DNA of 64,000 bases from contig DASXAQ010000127.1 in NCBI GenBank assembly GCA_036406615.1, forward strand, positions 12,519 to 76,518, in the 5' to 3' direction. Source of the stretch: DASXAQ01 sp036406615. GTDB taxonomy: Bacteria; Actinomycetota; UBA4738. A program made the position numbers and the translations under genes. A model generated the notes under the pieces. It saw only the letters and a program-made list of their open reading frames with translations, was not told the DNA's origin and did not search any database. Of the stretch, positions 57,627 to 64,000 are shown piece by piece; position 1 is the stretch's first letter, and each line of letters begins with the position of its first letter.

Positions 57627-57936
57627 GCCCCGGGATGGCCGGAGCCGGGAGGCGGCCGGCATCGGGGCGGTGCTGGATGGCCTGCTCGGCGGGCGGCCCT
57701 GGCGCACCGGCCTGGTCGTCGGGCGCCTCGCCCGCGCGTGGCCCCAGATCGTGGGCGACCGGCTGGCGGCGGAGTCGGCACCGATCCGACTGGACGACGC
57801 CGGCGTCCTGTACGTGCGCGCGTCAACGGCGGCCTGGGCCATGCAGCTGAAGTTTCTTGGCGCGCAGATCGCCGACGGCGCCAATCGAGCGCTCGGTGCC
57901 GATGCGGTTGCCGAAGTCCGGGCGGTGGTGGCGTGA
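57619..57936 (+). CDS. dciA: DciA/DUF721 helicase-loader-like protein
   Basis: A 105-residue DUF721 protein, the family of DciA, which loads the replicative helicase DnaB in bacteria that lack DnaC. The core LARAWPQIVGDRLAAESAPIRLDDAGVLYVRASTAAWAMQLKFL is typical. It starts with ATG inside the last 8 bases of recF, the standard actinobacterial recF-DUF721-gyrB order. Loader function here is by homology. Confidence 0.87.
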   Translation: MAEPRDGRSREAAGIGAVLDGLLGGRPWRTGLVVGRLARAWPQIVGDRLAAESAPIRLDDAGVLYVRASTAAWAMQLKFLGAQIADGANRALGADAVAEVRAVVA

Positions 57937-58044
57937 ACGCCGCCGCCGGACCCCACTGCGCGAGGTCGAAAAGGCCCTGGAACCAGCGCCGATACCCGGT
58001 TCGAACCGAGGGTCGGAGACGGGGAATCGGACCGTCAAAATTGG

Positions 58045-58050
58045 TATCAT
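58045..58050 (+). promoter_or_regulatory. Probable gyrB -10 element
   Basis: TATCAT lies in a clearly AT-rich patch (58037-58077) of the 197-bp dciA-gyrB spacer, about 84 bp before the gyrB GTG. AT-rich gyrase promoters are often supercoiling-sensitive. No clear -35 box is seen. Confidence 0.4.
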
Positions 58051-58133
58051 TTCATTGGTTTTTCGAACCCTGATTCACGGACTCTTCCGCGAGCGTTTGG
58101 GCGTTCGCGCGGGCTGAGTCCATCGGAGGCGGC

Positions 58134-60056
58134 GTGGCAAGAAAGACGGCGGGCGGCGGATACGACTCGAAGGACATCACGATCCTCGAGGGCCTCGAGC
58201 CGGTCCGCAAGCGTCCCGGAATGTACATCGGAAGCACCGGCCCGCGGGGCCTGCACCACCTGGTCTACGAGGTTGTCGACAACTCCATCGACGAGGCCCT
58301 GGCTGGAGTCTGCTCGAAAATCCTCGTTCGGTTGCTGGCCGACGGCGGCTGTCAGGTGGCCGACGACGGTCGCGGCATCCCCGTGGCGGCCATCCCGGGG
58401 GCCAGGGATCGGCGCCCGGCGCTGGAGGTCGTGCTGACCACGCTGCATGCCGGCGGCAAGTTCGACAGCAAGTCCTACGCGGTGTCCGGAGGGCTCCACG
58501 GAGTGGGAGTTTCCGTGGTCAACGCCCTTTCCAGCCGGCTGCTCGTGCAGGTGGCTCGCGACGGGTTCGAGTGGTCGATGGAGTTCGCCCGCGGGACCCC
58601 GACGAGCAAGCTGAAGAAGGGGAAGGCCACCACCAAGACGGGCACGGTCATCACGTTCTGGCCCGACCCCGAGGTCTTCACCGACACCACGGAGTTCAAG
58701 CGCGAGGTCCTCGCGGAGCGGCTGCAGGAGTCCGCGTTTCTCACGCGCGGCGTGGAGATCGCGTTCGTCGACGAGCGCGAGACGCCGCCGGTCAAGTCGC
58801 TGTACAAGGCGAGCGGCGGCCTGTCGGACTTCGTCAAGCATCTGGCGCAGGGCAAGGACCCACTGCACCAGAAGATGATCGCGTTCCTGTCGGCGCGCGA
58901 GGGCAGCGAGGTCGACGTCGCGCTGCAGTGGAACACCGGCTACGCCGAATCCCTCCATACTTTTGCTAATACTATTAACACTCACGAAGGCGGCGCCCAC
59001 GAAGAGGGATTCAAGAAGGCGCTGACGAACGTCATCAATCGCTACGCGCGGGCGAAGGCCCTGCTCAAGGAGAAGGAAGACAACCTCATCGGCGAGGACA
59101 TCCGCGAGGGCCTGACCGCCATCGTGTCGGTGAAGCTCCAGGATCCGCAGTTCGAGGGCCAGACGAAGACCAAGCTCGGCAACACGGAGATGCGCTCGTT
59201 CGTCGAGACGACCGTCAACGCCAAGTTGATGGAGTGGTTCGAGGAGCACCCAGGAGACGCCAAGCGGATCGTCACGAAGAACCTGCAGGCCGCGAAGGCC
59301 CGGATGGCCGCGCGGCAGGCCCGCGAGCTCACGCGCCGAAAGGGCCTGCTGGAGTCCTCGACCCTGCCGGGCAAGCTCGCCGACTGCCAGCTGACCGATC
59401 CCGAGGTCTGCGAGATCTTCATCGTGGAGGGGAACTCGGCCGGCGGCAGCGCGAAGGACGCGCGGGAGCGCTCGTTCCAGGCGATCCTGCCGATCCGGGG
59501 CAAGATCCTGAACGTCGAGAAGGCCCGCCTGCACAAGATCCTCGAGAACCAGGAGATCCAGGCGCTGATCAGCGCGATCGGCACGGGGATCGGCGACGAG
59601 TTCGACCTCTCGAAGGCTCGCTACGGCAAGTGCACGATCCTGGCCGACGCCGACGTCGACGGCGCGCACATCCGCACGCTGCTGCTGACGTTCTTCTTCC
59701 GCCACATGCGCGAGCTGGTCGAGGGCGGCAAGGTCTTCGTCGCCCAGCCGCCGCTGTACCGGATCAAGCAGGACGGCAAGTACGTCTACCTGAAGGACGA
59801 CAAAGAGCTCGATGCGCTGCGCCAGAAGAACGGCCACAAGCAGCTGAACCCGGAGCGGTTCAAGGGCCTCGGCGAGATGAACCCGGACCAGCTCTGGGAG
59901 ACGACCATGAACCCGGAGACCCGCATCCTCAAGCAGGTGACGCTGGAGGACGCGACGGCAGCGGACCGCATGTTCTCGATCCTGATGGGCGAGAACGTCG
60001 AGGCGCGCCGCGAGTTCATCCAGGCCAACGCGAAGGACGCGTTCCTGGATGTCTGA
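58134..60056 (+). CDS. gyrB: DNA gyrase subunit B
   Basis: A 640-residue ATPase subunit of gyrase. The GHKL ATPase has VYEVVDNSIDEAL, DDGRGIPV, HAGGKFDSKSYAVSGGLHGVGVSVVNALS and later QTKTKLGNTE. The TOPRIM domain holds IVEGNSAGGSAKDARER, PIRGKILNVE and ILADADVDGAHI, and the tail has RFKGLGEMNPDQLWETTMNP. It forms an A2B2 enzyme with the adjacent GyrA, introducing negative supercoils. The GTG start has GGAGG 4 nt upstream. Around 58955-58986 about ten codons (HTFANTINTH) use almost only T-ending codons, unlike the rest of the gene. No intein is present here. Confidence 0.97.
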   Translation: MARKTAGGGYDSKDITILEGLEPVRKRPGMYIGSTGPRGLHHLVYEVVDNSIDEALAGVCSKILVRLLADGGCQVADDGRGIPVAAIPGARDRRPALEVVLTTLHAGGKFDSKSYAVSGGLHGVGVSVVNALSSRLLVQVARDGFEWSMEFARGTPTSKLKKGKATTKTGTVITFWPDPEVFTDTTEFKREVLAERLQESAFLTRGVEIAFVDERETPPVKSLYKASGGLSDFVKHLAQGKDPLHQKMIAFLSAREGSEVDVALQWNTGYAESLHTFANTINTHEGGAHEEGFKKALTNVINRYARAKALLKEKEDNLIGEDIREGLTAIVSVKLQDPQFEGQTKTKLGNTEMRSFVETTVNAKLMEWFEEHPGDAKRIVTKNLQAAKARMAARQARELTRRKGLLESSTLPGKLADCQLTDPEVCEIFIVEGNSAGGSAKDARERSFQAILPIRGKILNVEKARLHKILENQEIQALISAIGTGIGDEFDLSKARYGKCTILADADVDGAHIRTLLLTFFFRHMRELVEGGKVFVAQPPLYRIKQDGKYVYLKDDKELDALRQKNGHKQLNPERFKGLGEMNPDQLWETTMNPETRILKQVTLEDATAADRMFSILMGENVEARREFIQANAKDAFLDV

Positions 60057-60069
60057 GGGCGGGCGCTAG

Positions 60070-63777
<3,708 letters not shown>

Positions 63778-63816
63778 GCGCAGGGTTCACCGGCGCGCCC
63801 GGGCCGACGCTCGACG

Positions 63817-64000
63817 CTAGTCCTGATCCTGGACCTTGACCTTTCGAAACGTCGCCAGCAGCGAGAGGTCGTACACGATCTTCAACCCGCCCGCCGCGAC
63901 GAACGGCGCGGCCAGCCCGATCGACTGCATGATGGCGCCGCCGATCAGCGGGCCGAGCGGCCGCACGACGTAGCGGGCGGTGTTCGTGTACGACGCTGCG
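63817..64000 (-). CDS. MFS transporter, C-terminal part only
   Basis: The last 60 codons of a leftward gene that enters from beyond the window. The visible part reads NTARYVVRPLGPLIGGAIMQSIGLAAPFVAAGGLKIVYDLSLLATFRKVKVQDQD and stop. The GPLIGGAIMQ and GLAAPFVAAGGLKIVYD pattern matches helices 11-12 of major facilitator proteins. It is convergent with gyrA, with 39 bp between the stops and no clear terminator hairpin. Start, length and substrate cannot be judged. Confidence 0.7.
   Translation of the reverse strand, partial: AASYTNTARYVVRPLGPLIGGAIMQSIGLAAPFVAAGGLKIVYDLSLLATFRKVKVQDQD

Noticed and set aside
58134..60056. Intein in gyrB
   Set aside because: All conserved GyrB blocks follow one another without insertion and the length (640) is normal.

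Overview
The window is a contiguous piece of a high-GC bacterial chromosome carrying the replication-origin neighbourhood of an actinobacterium (Actinomycetota). The gene order trxB-trxA-cwlM // parB-parA-rsmG-jag-yidC-yidD-rnpA-rpmH // dnaA-dnaN-recF-dciA-gyrB-gyrA, preceded by pcnA, a DUF6049-type protein, murJ, an ECF sigma factor and its anti-sigma factor, is the order I know from Mycobacterium and relatives. The left part (holB, an MFS-fused tmk, topA, a proton-pumping pyrophosphatase, a large helicase) resembles the topA region of Streptomyces. Codon third positions are strongly G/C. Many starts are GTG, genes overlap by ATGA/GTGA, and several promoters have the leaderless pattern typical of actinobacteria. 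I cannot assign genus or family; a deep-branching or uncultured actinobacterium is likely.

Layout. 1-0.95 kb: a broken M43 metalloprotease and tRNA-Thr(CGU). 1-7 kb (minus strand): topA, MFS-thymidylate kinase fusion, holB. 7-10.3 kb: a DedA protein, a Pro-rich anchored surface protein and an HD-domain protein. 10.3-16.5 kb: potassium block with two tandem KimA-like permeases divergent from two TrkA/RCK proteins. 16.5-20.4 kb: a giant AfsR-like regulator. 20.6-23.4 kb: a small membrane protein, an OB-fold protein and the H+-pyrophosphatase. 23.6-32.5 kb: an anchored protein of unknown function with an LCP ligase, a Na+/Ca2+ exchanger-family protein, an MrfA-like helicase, a Rossmann (LOG-like) protein, a polysaccharide flippase and a phosphodiesterase. 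32.7-36.6 kb: PadR regulator, inositol-3-phosphate synthase, an MFS transporter without a canonical start codon, and a TMEM175-like channel. 36.6-37.6 kb: nickel superoxide dismutase and its maturation protease. 37.6-48.2 kb: pcnA, TauE, DUF6049, murJ, a small secretion-like protein, ECF sigma/anti-sigma, thioredoxin pair and CwlM. 48.2-53.4 kb (minus): chromosome partition, RsmG, membrane insertion machinery, RNase P protein and L34. 53.4-63.8 kb (plus): oriC region, replication initiator, clamp, RecF, DciA and gyrase. The last 184 bases hold the 3' end of an MFS gene.

How the parts work together. The two blocks that diverge at 53.4-53.7 kb (rpmH leftward, dnaA rightward) flank the probable origin. 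A perfect parS core sits at 50.85 kb, at the start of rsmG, close to parA/parB. The potassium block, H+-pyrophosphatase, Na+/Ca2+ exchanger-family protein and TMEM175-like channel form a loose set of ion and energy homeostasis genes.

Most notable features: a 420-residue LAGLIDADG-type intein inserted directly after the catalytic tyrosine of GyrA; a recurring TANNNT-N6/7-start arrangement pointing to leaderless mRNAs, including a seven-codon leaderless upstream ORF that overlaps the sigma-factor start; an MFS gene whose frame runs back to the amber stop of ino1 with ACG as the best start; a palindromic operator pair over the padR-ino1 promoter; and a short AT-rich synonymous-codon patch inside gyrB. 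I found no CRISPR arrays, rRNA genes, insertion sequences or prophage genes.
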